Part shown: in pieces, positions 1 to 7,053 of the stretch | Layout of the letters: each line of letters opens with the position of its first letter | How positions within the stretch are numbered: position 1 is the stretch's first letter | Assembly (NCBI GenBank): GCA_964415605.1 | Contig: CAYQBA010000102.1 | Coordinates: forward strand, 1-16,516 | Length of the DNA stretch: 16,516 nucleotides | Origin: UCB3 sp964415605 | GTDB lineage: Bacteria; Chloroflexota; Anaerolineae; Epilineales; Epilineaceae | Reading direction: 5' to 3' | Notes under the pieces: generated by a model | The model's input: the letters and a program-made list of their open reading frames with translations, nothing else | Databases searched by the model: none | What the model was told of the DNA's origin: nothing | Position numbers and translations under genes: made by a program

Positions 1-1
1 C

Positions 2-166
2 GCGCCGACGCCGACCGCGACGCCGGAGGCGCCGACCCTGGAGCCCCCGGGGCCGACGCCGGCCGCGACGGCGGAGACGGCGACGCCGGCCGCACGGGCG
101 GCACGGGCGGCGCCACGCCACACGGCGCGGGCCGTGCACCGGATAAGGCCGGCGCATGCTCGCTGA
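2..166 (+). CDS. C-terminal tail of a Thr/Pro-rich protein (partial)
   Basis: Frame 2 is open from the left edge to a TGA at 164-166, giving 54 residues. The first part reads as a Thr/Pro/Ala linker (APTPTATPEAP and similar), the composition of extracytoplasmic linkers elsewhere in this window. The last 25 residues are Arg/Ala/His-rich and look like no domain. The stop overlaps the kynB start by 11 bases, which suggests transcription in the same direction. The function cannot be told because the body of the protein lies outside the window. The other forward frames are also open or nearly so; they give Gly/Asp- or Arg-only composition, which is less protein-like. The reading frame is therefore an inference from composition. 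Confidence 0.5.
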   Translation, partial: APTPTATPEAPTLEPPGPTPAATAETATPAARAARAAPRHTARAVHRIRPAHAR

Positions 167-839
167 AGGCGGACGCATCCTCGACATCTCGGTGGCCGTC
201 GGCCCCGACCTCGGGGTCTGGCCGGGCGACCCGCCGACGGTGATCGAGCGCGTGTGCGACGTCGCGTCCGGCGACGGCTGCACGCTGACCCGCCTGTCGC
301 TGAGCGCGCACCTCGGCACCCACGTCGACGCCCCGGCTCATTTCGTCGCGGGCGGTGCGACGGTGGACGGCCTCGACCTCGGCACGCTGATCGGGCCGGC
401 CGTCGTCGTCGACCTCCGGCACGTCGCGGCCATCGGCGCGGACGACCTCGACGCCGCGGGCGTGCCGTCCGGCACGCGGCGGCTGCTCCTGCGCACCCGC
501 AACTCCGACCGCTGGGCGCGCGGGCAGCGCGCGTTCGACCCGGGCTTCGTCGGCGTCACGCCCGACGGCGCGGCGTGGCTGGTGGCGCACGGCGTCCGGC
601 TGGTCGGGATCGACGGGCCGTCGATCGCGCCGTTCGACGACGTCGACGCCCCGCACCTGGCGCTGCTCGGCGCGGGGGTGGTCGTGGTCGAGGGGCTCGA
701 CCTCCACGCCGTCGCGCCGGGCGCCTACACGCTGGCGTGCCTGCCGCTCAAGGTCGCGGGCGCGGAGGGCGCTCCGGCCCGCGCGGTGTTGATCGACGCC
801 GGGGCCCGGTCTGCCGAGGTGCCTCCGCTGCTTGATTGA
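156..839 (+). CDS. kynB: KynB-type arylformamidase / metal-dependent cyclase-family hydrolase
   Basis: 227 residues, the usual size for bacterial KynB (about 205-225). The family signature HLGTHVDAPAHF lies at residues 52-63. It supplies the expected zinc ligands H52, H56 and D58 and the catalytic H62. The second metal site is completed by H167 and E179, which keep the 12-residue spacing found in KynB. Other matches are the WPGD start of the fold (22-25), LLLRT (110-114) and GIDGPSIAPFDD (151-162), which resembles the KynB GVDxPSVDPLDD segment. KynB hydrolyses N-formylkynurenine to kynurenine and formate in tryptophan catabolism; related cyclase-family members act on other amides or lactones. 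No kynA or kynU is visible nearby, so the substrate is inferred. ATG 156 leaves the normal short leader before the first strand; only a weak AAGG (145-148) precedes it. The gene is convergent with trkH. Confidence 0.8.
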   Translation: MLAEGGRILDISVAVGPDLGVWPGDPPTVIERVCDVASGDGCTLTRLSLSAHLGTHVDAPAHFVAGGATVDGLDLGTLIGPAVVVDLRHVAAIGADDLDAAGVPSGTRRLLLRTRNSDRWARGQRAFDPGFVGVTPDGAAWLVAHGVRLVGIDGPSIAPFDDVDAPHLALLGAGVVVVEGLDLHAVAPGAYTLACLPLKVAGAEGAPARAVLIDAGARSAEVPPLLD

Positions 840-915
840 GTGTGGCGCGGGGCAGACGACGAGTATGATCACGGGGGGCGAGATCAAGCGGGCTCTGGCC
901 GCCGAAGCTCGATTT

Positions 916-937
916 GGCCTACAAGCCCAGTTGTAGG
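916..937. terminator. Hairpin between convergent kynB and trkH (possible bidirectional terminator)
   Basis: Perfect 8-bp inverted repeat GCCTACAA/TTGTAGGC with a 6-nt loop GCCCAG, in the 164-bp gap between the two stop codons (839 and 1004). Its position fits a shared terminator. Neither strand has a T-run after the stem, so it is not a classical intrinsic terminator. The rest of 840-1003 holds nothing I can recognise. Confidence 0.35.
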
Positions 938-1003
938 CGATTCTGGCATTGCCCCCGTCTGGACATGCCCCCCGCGGTCATCGAAGCCGGCCCGGCCCCC
1001 CCA

Positions 1004-2539
1004 TCACCGCCGCCAGGCTCGCGGGTCGAAGAACACCACCAGCGGCAGGATCTCCAGCCGGCCCGCCAGCATCCCCACGATCAGCACCAGCTTGGACGCC
1101 GCCGGCAGCGCGATGACGCGCGCCACGGGCACGAAGCTCGGCCCGAACCCCCCGAGCGCCGAGCACGCCACCGCGTAGGCATCCCCGATCTCGAGGTCAG
1201 GCGCCTGCACGCTGATCACCAGCCCGCTCGCCGCGACGTACGCCATCCACGCCAGAAAGAGGAAGGCCACCTGGCGGAACACGCGGTCGGAGACCGGCCG
1301 GCCGTCGACCTGGACCGCCCGCACCGCGTGCGGCGGCAGGCGCAACACCGCCAGCTCGTGCGCGATGAGCTTGCCGAGCAGGCCCAGGCGGATCAGCTTG
1401 ATCCCGCCCGCCGTCGAGCCGGCCGCGCCGCCGACGACCATGAGGAACAGGAAGACCTCGCGCGCCAGTCGCGGGAACTCGCCGGCCGGCACGATCTCGA
1501 AGCCGGTCGTCGACATCAGCGAGGCCACCGTGAAGAACGACACCCAAACCCAGTCCCGCGCCGCGTCGGCCTGCGCCAGCCACACGCTGGCCGCCGTCAC
1601 CGCCGTGGCCAGCCCAAGGACCGCCCAGAACAGCCGCATCTCGAGCCCGTCCCACAGCGCCCGCACGTCGCCCCGCACCAGCCGGAAGTGAGCGTAGAAG
1701 TTGATGCTGCCGGCCAGCATGAACACGGCGATCACGCGCTCGATGGCCGCAAAGCGCGGAAAGGCCGCCGGATCCTGGCGGAAGAACGCCACGCTGGCGT
1801 CGTGCGTGCTGAACCCCCCGGTGGCGGTGGTGGTCATGGCATGCACGACGCTGTCCAGCCCCGACAGGCCGAGGAATCGGTAGAGCACGATCTGCGCGAC
1901 CGTCAGCGCGACGTAGATCAGCGTGAACCGCTCGACCGCGACGCGGAAGTTGAGCGCCAGGCGCCCGGGGCCGACCTGGGCGACCCCCTCCGCGTTCAGG
2001 AGCGAGAACGCCTCGCTGCCCCGCGAGCGCCCGATGAGCAGCACGAGGAGGAGGATGCCGAGCCCGCCCAGCCATTGCGTCAGGCCGCGCCACAAGAGGA
2101 CGCTCGGCGGCAGCCCGTCGAGCCCCACCAGCATGGTGGTGCCCGCCGTCGCGAACCCGCTGGCGCTCTCGAACACGGCGTCGAGCCACGGCACGCCGAG
2201 GACGAAGCCGTACGGCAGCGCGCCGAGCGCGGTGGTGACGATCCAGGCCGCGGTGGTCACGAGCAGCGCATCGGTCTGGGTCAGCGTGGCGGGCCCGGCC
2301 TGCCGCCGCCGGCGGGCCAACGCCCCCAGCCCCAGCGCGACGGCGGCCGGGCCGGCAAAGCCGTGGACCGCGCGCCACGATGCCGCGTCGCGTGCGCCGG
2401 CCAGCGCCAGGCCGGTCGGGACGAGAAGCGCCACGCCGACCGCCATCAACACGGGCGCCTGGTAGGCCGCCACGGCCACGGCGCGGCGCCGCCAGGCCGG
2501 CCGACGGGCCACGGGCCCCGGCGCGGCGGCGAGCGTCAT
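1004..2539 (-). CDS. trkH: TrkH/KtrB-family potassium uptake channel subunit
   Basis: 511-residue polytopic membrane protein with the four pore-loop repeats of the Trk/Ktr/HKT family. The filter segments are SASGFATAGTT (125-135), TTTATGGFST (236-245), STTGFE (343-348) and ALGGFGPS (461-468), each carrying the conserved filter glycine. GSTAGGIKLIRL (374-385) is the TrkH-type intramembrane loop. Length and motifs indicate an intact protein. It forms the ion-conducting part of a K+ uptake system in the cytoplasmic membrane, gated by the RCK protein encoded just upstream. The trkA stop (2550) lies 10 bp before this ATG (2537-2539), so the two are one operon. No strong Shine-Dalgarno is seen, so translation may depend on coupling to trkA. 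TrkH and KtrB cannot be separated without a tree. Confidence 0.95.
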   Translation of the reverse strand: MTLAAAPGPVARRPAWRRRAVAVAAYQAPVLMAVGVALLVPTGLALAGARDAASWRAVHGFAGPAAVALGLGALARRRRQAGPATLTQTDALLVTTAAWIVTTALGALPYGFVLGVPWLDAVFESASGFATAGTTMLVGLDGLPPSVLLWRGLTQWLGGLGILLLVLLIGRSRGSEAFSLLNAEGVAQVGPGRLALNFRVAVERFTLIYVALTVAQIVLYRFLGLSGLDSVVHAMTTTATGGFSTHDASVAFFRQDPAAFPRFAAIERVIAVFMLAGSINFYAHFRLVRGDVRALWDGLEMRLFWAVLGLATAVTAASVWLAQADAARDWVWVSFFTVASLMSTTGFEIVPAGEFPRLAREVFLFLMVVGGAAGSTAGGIKLIRLGLLGKLIAHELAVLRLPPHAVRAVQVDGRPVSDRVFRQVAFLFLAWMAYVAASGLVISVQAPDLEIGDAYAVACSALGGFGPSFVPVARVIALPAASKLVLIVGMLAGRLEILPLVVFFDPRAWRR

Positions 2540-2549
2540 CGCCGGGGCG

Positions 2550-3242
2550 TCAGCCGTTCCGCCGGCGGCGCCGGCCGTGGAGGATGTCGGCGATGCGGTG
2601 GACCTCGTCGGTCCGCGCCAGCGCCAGCACCTCGTCGCCGGCCGACAGCACCGGCCCCGTGTGTGGCAGGTGGAAGCGCGGGCCCGGCGCAGCGAGCACC
2701 CCGAGCAGCACGGCCTCGGCCGGGAAGCGCGCCTCGGCCGCCAGCGCCGCCAGCGGCTGGCCGAGGAGCGGCGAGGCCGGCGGGACGGCGACGGTGGCGA
2801 TCTCGACCTTGCCGTCGCCCAGCGCCATGACGTGTCGGACGTCCGGATCCTCGATGGCGATGAGGAGCTTGTTCAAGAGGTAGTCGAACGCGCTGAAGAT
2901 CTCGGTGATGCCGGCCAGCTCGTAGGCCGCCCGATAGTGCTCCTGCCGCAAGAGCGCCAGCGAGTGCGGCACCTGGAACTGCCGCCCGAAGAGCCCGATC
3001 AGGATGTTCTTGATGTCCTTCTTGGTCATGGCCACCAGCACGTCGGCGTGCTGGATGCCCGCCTCCTGCAGCACCCGGACGTTGGTCGTCTCGCCCTGGA
3101 TCACCAGACAGCCGAGCTCCGCCGCGACCATGTTGCAGTACTCGGGGTCCTCGTCGAGGTAGGCGACCTCGTGCCCGCGCGCGACCAGCGCCGCCGCCAG
3201 GCTGCGGCCCAGGGGATCCTCGTTGGCGATCAACACGTACAT
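2550..3242 (-). CDS. trkA: TrkA/KtrA RCK-type potassium channel regulator
   Basis: 230 residues: an N-terminal RCK (TrkA_N) Rossmann domain (about 1-120), a crossover helix, and a C-terminal TrkA_C domain (about 145-222). This is the single-RCK size typical of KtrA rather than the duplicated E. coli TrkA. It binds nucleotide in the cytoplasm and gates the TrkH pore. The glycine-rich loop normally GxGxxG is degenerate: residues 6-13 read ANEDPLGR, so only the last glycine is kept. The acidic end of strand 2 (AYLDED, 27-32) is present. The frame is open far upstream (to 4427 on this strand), but that part runs antisense to the Yip1 gene. ATG 3240-3242 begins the canonical first beta strand and is chosen as the start. 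No Shine-Dalgarno precedes it; a possible -10 lies about 10 bp upstream. Confidence 0.92.
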   Translation of the reverse strand: MYVLIANEDPLGRSLAAALVARGHEVAYLDEDPEYCNMVAAELGCLVIQGETTNVRVLQEAGIQHADVLVAMTKKDIKNILIGLFGRQFQVPHSLALLRQEHYRAAYELAGITEIFSAFDYLLNKLLIAIEDPDVRHVMALGDGKVEIATVAVPPASPLLGQPLAALAAEARFPAEAVLLGVLAAPGPRFHLPHTGPVLSAGDEVLALARTDEVHRIADILHGRRRRRNG

Positions 3243-3252
3243 GCCGAGGGCA

Positions 3253-3261
3253 ATGGTAACA
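3253..3261 (-). promoter_or_regulatory. Possible extended -10 for trkA-trkH (leaderless start)
   Basis: Read on the minus strand, 3261 to 3253 is TGTTACCAT, an extended -10 pattern (TGn plus TACCAT). The predicted transcription start would lie only about 3-4 bases upstream of the trkA ATG, giving an almost leaderless mRNA. That would fit the absence of a Shine-Dalgarno. The -35 position falls inside the GC-rich inverted repeat and shows no consensus. Tentative. Confidence 0.3.
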
Positions 3262-3263
3262 CG

Positions 3264-3295
3264 CGGCGCGCCCCGCGCGCCATCGGGGCGCGCCG
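3264..3295. repeat. 12-bp perfect inverted repeat in the trkA/yip1 divergent region
   Basis: CGGCGCGCCCCG (3264-3275) and CGGGGCGCGCCG (3284-3295) are exact reverse complements around an 8-base loop. The repeat sits over the expected -35 region of the putative trkA promoter. It ends 15 bp before the -35 box of the yip1 promoter. It could be an operator for either gene or only a GC-rich palindrome; the sequence alone does not decide. Confidence 0.5.
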
Positions 3296-3310
3296 GAACC
3301 GGGCGGCGGG

Positions 3311-3340
3311 TTGCCCCTCCCTTCGGCGGTCGGGTATACT
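3311..3340 (+). promoter_or_regulatory. Sigma-70-type promoter of the Yip1-ABC operon
   Basis: TTGCCC (3311-3316, -35-like), an 18-bp spacer, then TATACT (3335-3340, one mismatch from TATAAT). This is one of the few AT-containing patches in a very GC-rich region, and it lies 38 bp upstream of the Yip1 start. Transcription would begin near 3347. It faces away from trkA. Confidence 0.65.
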
Positions 3341-3362
3341 CGCACCGACGCCCGCCGTCCTC

Positions 3363-3369
3363 AGAGGAG
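3363..3369 (+). promoter_or_regulatory. Shine-Dalgarno AGAGGAG that fixes the Yip1 start
   Basis: AGAGGAG lies 9 bases before ATG 3379. It decides for this start over the upstream in-frame ATG at 3223, which lies upstream of the promoter and inside trkA, and over the internal ATG at 3394. Confidence 0.75.
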
Positions 3370-3378
3370 CACCCGACC

Positions 3379-4158
3379 ATGCAAGCAGGCCCCATGCCCA
3401 CCTCCGGCGCCACGCCGCTCCCGGTGGTTGCCGGCGAGGAGCCCGACGGCCTCGCGGCGCTGGCCGCCGGCATCGTGCTCCGGCCGCGCACGGCCTTGCC
3501 CCGCCTCGCCGAGCGCCCCGGCCGCCGCTGGATCTGGCCCGTGGTGATCCTGGCGCTCGTGGCGGCGACCAACGGGTTCCTGCAGGCGCGGCAGGCCATT
3601 CGCGACAGCTTCGAGGCGCTGAGCGCCGGCGGCGCGGTCTCGGCCGTCGCCGTCACGCGCGAGGGCGGCACCCCGGCCGCCGTCGATGCGCCGGCGGCGG
3701 CCATGGGCACGGCCTCCATGATCGGCGCCGTCTTCGGCGCCGTGGGCGCCGTGGTCGGGGTCGTCGCCGGCGTCATTCTGGCCGCGGCCGTGCTGCACTT
3801 CCTGGGCACGATCTTCGGCGGGCAGCAGGGCTTCGCCCAGATGCTGGCCGTCGTGGCCTGGGCCCACCTGCCGGTGATCGCCGGGAGCCTCGTCCGCCTG
3901 GCGTACGGCCTGGGCACGGGCTTCGGCGCCGGCACGCCCGGGTTGAGCGGCCTCGTCGAAGACCGGAGCCTGCTCGGGCCCGTCCTGGCGCAGGTCGAGC
4001 TCTGGACGCTCTGGCTGGTGGCGCTGCTGTACATCGGCATGCGGGTGGTCTCGCGCATCCCGCGGCTGAAGGCCGCGTTGGCCGTCGGCGCGCTCGTCGC
4101 GCTGTGGGTCGCCGCCGGCGAGCTGGGCGTGCTGGTCGGCCGCTTCTTCGCCGCCTGA
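3379..4158 (+). CDS. Yip1-family integral membrane protein (YknW-like)
   Basis: 259 residues with a cytoplasmic N-terminus and about five hydrophobic segments (about 52-69, 113-146, 152-175, 203-222, 231-251). The segment GGQQGFAQMLAVVAWAHLP (147-165) followed by LVRL (171-174) is typical of bacterial Yip1-domain (PF04893) proteins. The hydrophilic loop between helices 1 and 2 (70-108) is Ala/Gly-rich. In B. subtilis the Yip1 protein YknW belongs to the YknWXYZ ABC exporter and is reported to aid its assembly. Here too it is the first gene of an operon with a MacB/YknY-like ATPase (9 bp downstream) and a FtsX/MacB-like permease, so an assembly or partner role is inferred. It has its own promoter and a good Shine-Dalgarno. 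Family assignment is good; the exact role is not known. Confidence 0.8.
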   Translation: MQAGPMPTSGATPLPVVAGEEPDGLAALAAGIVLRPRTALPRLAERPGRRWIWPVVILALVAATNGFLQARQAIRDSFEALSAGGAVSAVAVTREGGTPAAVDAPAAAMGTASMIGAVFGAVGAVVGVVAGVILAAAVLHFLGTIFGGQQGFAQMLAVVAWAHLPVIAGSLVRLAYGLGTGFGAGTPGLSGLVEDRSLLGPVLAQVELWTLWLVALLYIGMRVVSRIPRLKAALAVGALVALWVAAGELGVLVGRFFAA

Positions 4159-4167
4159 CGCCGCGCC

Positions 4168-4983
4168 ATGAGCCCCGCCGCATCGCCGCCGATCATCCGC
4201 GCCCGCGGCGTGGTCAAGGAGTTTGCGCTCGGCGAGCAGACCGTCCGCGCCATGGCCGGCGTCGACCTCGACGTGCGCGCCGGCGAGTTCGTCGTCGTCA
4301 TGGGCCCCTCGGGCTCCGGCAAGAGCACGCTGCTCAACCTGATCGGCGGCCTCGACCGCCCCACCGAGGGCGAGATCATGGTGGAAGGGCGCGACATCGC
4401 GACCCTCGACGAGAACGCCCTGGCCACGTACCGGCGCTCGAGCGTCGGGTTCGTGTTTCAGTCGTTCAACCTCGTGCCGACGATGACGGCGCGCCAGAAC
4501 GTCGAGTTCCCGATGATGTTCGCCGGCCGGCCGCCCGGCGCGCGCCGCGCCCGGGCCGAAGCCCTGTTGCGCGCCGTCGGCCTCGGCCACCGCATCGACC
4601 ACCGGCCCATCGAGCTGTCGGGGGGCGAGCAGCAGCGGGTGGCCATCGCGCGGGCGCTGGCCAACGACCCCCACATCCTGCTCGGCGACGAGCCCACCGG
4701 CAACCTCGACACCCGCACCGGCCAGGAGATCTTGCGCATCCTCTCCGACCTCAACGCCGCGGGCCACACGCTCCTCGTGGTGACCCACGACGCGCGGCTG
4801 GCCGAGTACGCGCACCGCATCGTGCACATGCAGGATGGGTGCATGCAGTCCGAGGAGGTTGGCGCCCGCCCATGGGCCGAACCGCCCCGGTCCGCCGGCG
4901 CACGCGAAGGACAGGATCTCGCCGCAGGCGGCTTGCCGGCTCGCCCCGAGCAGCCGCTCACCCCCACGGAGGCCCCCGCGTGA
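4168..4983 (+). CDS. LolD/MacB/YknY-type ABC transporter ATPase
   Basis: 271 residues. The nucleotide-binding domain covers about 9-228 and is complete: Walker A GPSGSGKST (46-54), Q-loop Q98 in FVFQSFNLVPTMTARQNV, signature LSGGEQQR (150-157), Walker B ILLGDEP (170-176, with Gly where Ala is usual), D-loop NLD (179-181) and H-loop H207. The GxxRPTxGEI and NLVPxxTxxxNV features place it with the LolD/MacB/YknY ATPases, which power FtsX-like permeases instead of classical importers. Residues about 229-271 form an Ala/Pro/Glu-rich tail not needed for the fold. The stop codon overlaps the GTG start of the next gene (GTGA), so translation is probably coupled. No Shine-Dalgarno is visible before ATG 4168, which lies 9 bp after the Yip1 stop. 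Substrate unknown. Confidence 0.95.
   Translation: MSPAASPPIIRARGVVKEFALGEQTVRAMAGVDLDVRAGEFVVVMGPSGSGKSTLLNLIGGLDRPTEGEIMVEGRDIATLDENALATYRRSSVGFVFQSFNLVPTMTARQNVEFPMMFAGRPPGARRARAEALLRAVGLGHRIDHRPIELSGGEQQRVAIARALANDPHILLGDEPTGNLDTRTGQEILRILSDLNAAGHTLLVVTHDARLAEYAHRIVHMQDGCMQSEEVGARPWAEPPRSAGAREGQDLAAGGLPARPEQPLTPTEAPA
4968..4972 (+). promoter_or_regulatory. Shine-Dalgarno GGAGG supporting the GTG start at 4980
   Basis: GGAGG lies 7 bases before GTG 4980, inside the end of the ATPase gene. The frame is open far upstream, so this site together with the GTGA overlap is the reason for choosing GTG 4980. Confidence 0.75.
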
Positions 4984-7046
4984 ACGACCTGCCCGAATGC
5001 CCGGCATCTTCCCGGGTCGCCCCGACCGCCGCTGAGCCCAGCGGCGCGCCGGCCACCGCAATCCAGGCGGTCCGGACGACCGAAGCCGACGCCCGGCCGG
5101 CGCTGGCCGCGCGGGGTCTGCGCCACGTGGCGCTGGGCCTCGGCCTGGGACTCGGCCTTGGCCTGGCGCCGTGGTGGGCCGCCGGCGCCGGCGCCCAGCC
5201 CGAGCCGCCGACCGAACCGGCCGCGGGGCCCACGCTGGTCGTCCGCGCCGCGACGGCGGCACCGCAGCAGCCGCCGCCTCCCAGCGCGACCCCGACGTGG
5301 CCGGCGCCGACCGTCACGCCGGCGGCATCGGCCACTGCCACGCGCTTCCCGTCGTTTCCGCCGACGTGGACGCCGCGGCCATCCACCACGCCGTCGGCCG
5401 AGCCCACCGACACGCCGGCGCCGTACGACCTGCCCAACGAGGAGCGCCCGCTCATCGTCGTCGACGGCTTCGACGCCGCGCCGGGCCGGCCGAGCCCCGG
5501 CGACCGCTTCCGCCTGACGCTGCACGTCAAGAACGAGGGCGAGCACTTCGCCGAAAACGTCCAGCTCACGCTGAGCAGCGCCACGTTCCTGCCGGTCGAC
5601 CGCGGCGCCGTGCTGTACGCCAACACCATCGACGAGGGCGACACCCGCTCGCTGAGCGTGGACCTGCGCGTGACGTCGGACGCCAAGGCCGGCGTGTACC
5701 CGATCGCCATCGCGCTGCGTTGGGACGACTCGTACGGCGGCAAGTACTCCGACGAGGCGTCGATCGGCATCGAGGTCGGCGGCGCCAGCGCCACGCGACC
5801 CCTCCTCGCCGTCGTGGCGTCGCGCCTGCCGGGCCGCGTGGCCCCCGACGTTCCGTTCACCATCGCGCTCGACGTCGTGAATACCGGCGGCAAGGAAGCC
5901 CGCAACGTCACGGTGGCGCCCACGGGCGGGCCGCTCACCGTCCAGGCCGCCGGCGGCGGGCCCCTGGTCATCCCCCCCGGCGGCCAGGCCACCGTCAGCC
6001 TGCGCGCCACGGCCGCCGGCTCCGACACGCCGGGCGCGGCCTCGCAGGCGCTCGAGCTGCGCTACGACGATCCCGACGGCACGCGCTACACCGAGGGGCA
6101 CGTGCTGGGGGTCGTCGTCACCGGCGAGGCGGCCTACGACCCGCTGCCGATGGTCACCGGCTACCGCGTGCGCACGGCGGCGACGCGCGGCGCGCCCGAC
6201 GGTCTGCTCACGCTGCAGCCGGGCGAGGTGTTCACGCTCGAGATCGACGTGCTGAACGCCGGCCCAACCGACGCCGTCGGGACGCGCCTGGCCCTCGGCG
6301 GGGGCGGTGCGCCGGCCGCGGCCGGGTCGGCGTCGGGCACCAGCCTCGGCGTCTTCGCGCCGGTCGGCACCAGCAACCTGCGCTTCCTCGACCGGCTGGC
6401 GGCCGGCGAGTCGCGCACCGTCGAGCAGCGCCTCGTCATCGACGGCACGGCCAAGCCTGGCGTGTACGTGCTCGAGCTGGCGTTCAACTACCTCGACGCC
6501 AACGGCCAGGCGCTGAGCTCCAGCGAGGTCGTCAGCCTGCTCGTCGACCGCAAGGTCACGCTCGATCTCAACCCCGTCAGCGTCGTGACCGACACGCTCG
6601 TCGGCCGGCCGGTCCCGCTCGTGCTCGACCTCGTCAACCTCGGCAACAGCACCGTCAGCGTCGGCAACGCGCGCATCGAGGGGCGCGGCCTTACGATCAC
6701 GCGCGGCGCGAAGCAGTTCGTGGGGCCGCTGGATGCCAGCGGCTTCTTCACGCTCGACGCCGAGGTGCTGCCGGACACGCCGGGCATCGCGTGGGCCAGC
6801 GTCATCGTGGAGTACTTCGACAGCTTCAACCAGCTCCAGACCTTTGAGCAGCGCATCGATTTCAACGTGGCCGACGCGCCCGAGCTGCCCGAGGTCGAGG
6901 TCGAGCCGGCCGCACCGCCGGACAGCCTGCCGTGGCGCATCGTCAAGGGCTTCCTGGGCCTTGGCACGCCGCGCCCGGCGGCGACGGCCGTCCCGCTGCC
7001 CGTGGACGGCGCGCCGGCCGGGGCCATCGACGCGCCGCCGCCGTGA
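4980..7046 (+). CDS. Secreted protein with Thr/Pro linker and four Ig-like (CARDB/COG1361-like) domains
   Basis: 688 residues from a GTG start. A hydrophobic stretch at about 48-72, with five LG dipeptides and ending in AGAGAQ, looks like a signal peptide or anchor after an unusually long n-region (about 47 residues). A Thr/Pro-rich linker follows (about 75-150). Then come four beta-rich domains of about 105-135 residues (about 157-267, 275-381, 390-523, 526-631). Each has an 'N-x-G' strand motif (KNEGE, NTGGK, NAGPT, NLGNS) and ends with a related Y/W-D-x-x-G hairpin (RWDDSYGG, RYDDPDGT, NYLDANGQ, EYFDSFNQ). These are hallmarks of the CARDB/COG1361 group. The C-terminus (PWRIVKGFLGLG, 650-661, then Pro/Ala-rich) has no clear membrane helix. 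Placed between ATPase and permease genes, it probably acts outside the membrane as partner or substrate-handling subunit of the transporter. The permease ATG follows 7 bp after its stop. Confidence 0.88.
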   Translation: MNDLPECPASSRVAPTAAEPSGAPATAIQAVRTTEADARPALAARGLRHVALGLGLGLGLGLAPWWAAGAGAQPEPPTEPAAGPTLVVRAATAAPQQPPPPSATPTWPAPTVTPAASATATRFPSFPPTWTPRPSTTPSAEPTDTPAPYDLPNEERPLIVVDGFDAAPGRPSPGDRFRLTLHVKNEGEHFAENVQLTLSSATFLPVDRGAVLYANTIDEGDTRSLSVDLRVTSDAKAGVYPIAIALRWDDSYGGKYSDEASIGIEVGGASATRPLLAVVASRLPGRVAPDVPFTIALDVVNTGGKEARNVTVAPTGGPLTVQAAGGGPLVIPPGGQATVSLRATAAGSDTPGAASQALELRYDDPDGTRYTEGHVLGVVVTGEAAYDPLPMVTGYRVRTAATRGAPDGLLTLQPGEVFTLEIDVLNAGPTDAVGTRLALGGGGAPAAAGSASGTSLGVFAPVGTSNLRFLDRLAAGESRTVEQRLVIDGTAKPGVYVLELAFNYLDANGQALSSSEVVSLLVDRKVTLDLNPVSVVTDTLVGRPVPLVLDLVNLGNSTVSVGNARIEGRGLTITRGAKQFVGPLDASGFFTLDAEVLPDTPGIAWASVIVEYFDSFNQLQTFEQRIDFNVADAPELPEVEVEPAAPPDSLPWRIVKGFLGLGTPRPAATAVPLPVDGAPAGAIDAPPP

Positions 7047-7053
7047 TCGACCC

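Noticed and set aside
916..937. Classical rho-independent terminator
   Set aside because: The stem is perfect but no T-run follows on either strand, so it is reported only as a hairpin with low confidence.
914..2830. Long open frame on the plus strand opposite trkH and trkA
   Set aside because: Arg/His/Pro/Gln-rich translation with no domain; it is the antisense shadow of strongly supported trkH and trkA, expected in GC-rich DNA.
3243..4427. N-terminal extension of TrkA to about 625 residues
   Set aside because: The extra part is antisense to the Yip1 gene and has no domain; ATG 3242 starts the canonical RCK strand.
2577..4979. Possible fusion: the frame of the Ig-like protein is open far upstream of 4980
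   Set aside because: The upstream part overlaps trkA, the Yip1 gene and the ATPase in other frames and is Arg-rich; GGAGG plus the GTGA overlap mark the real start.
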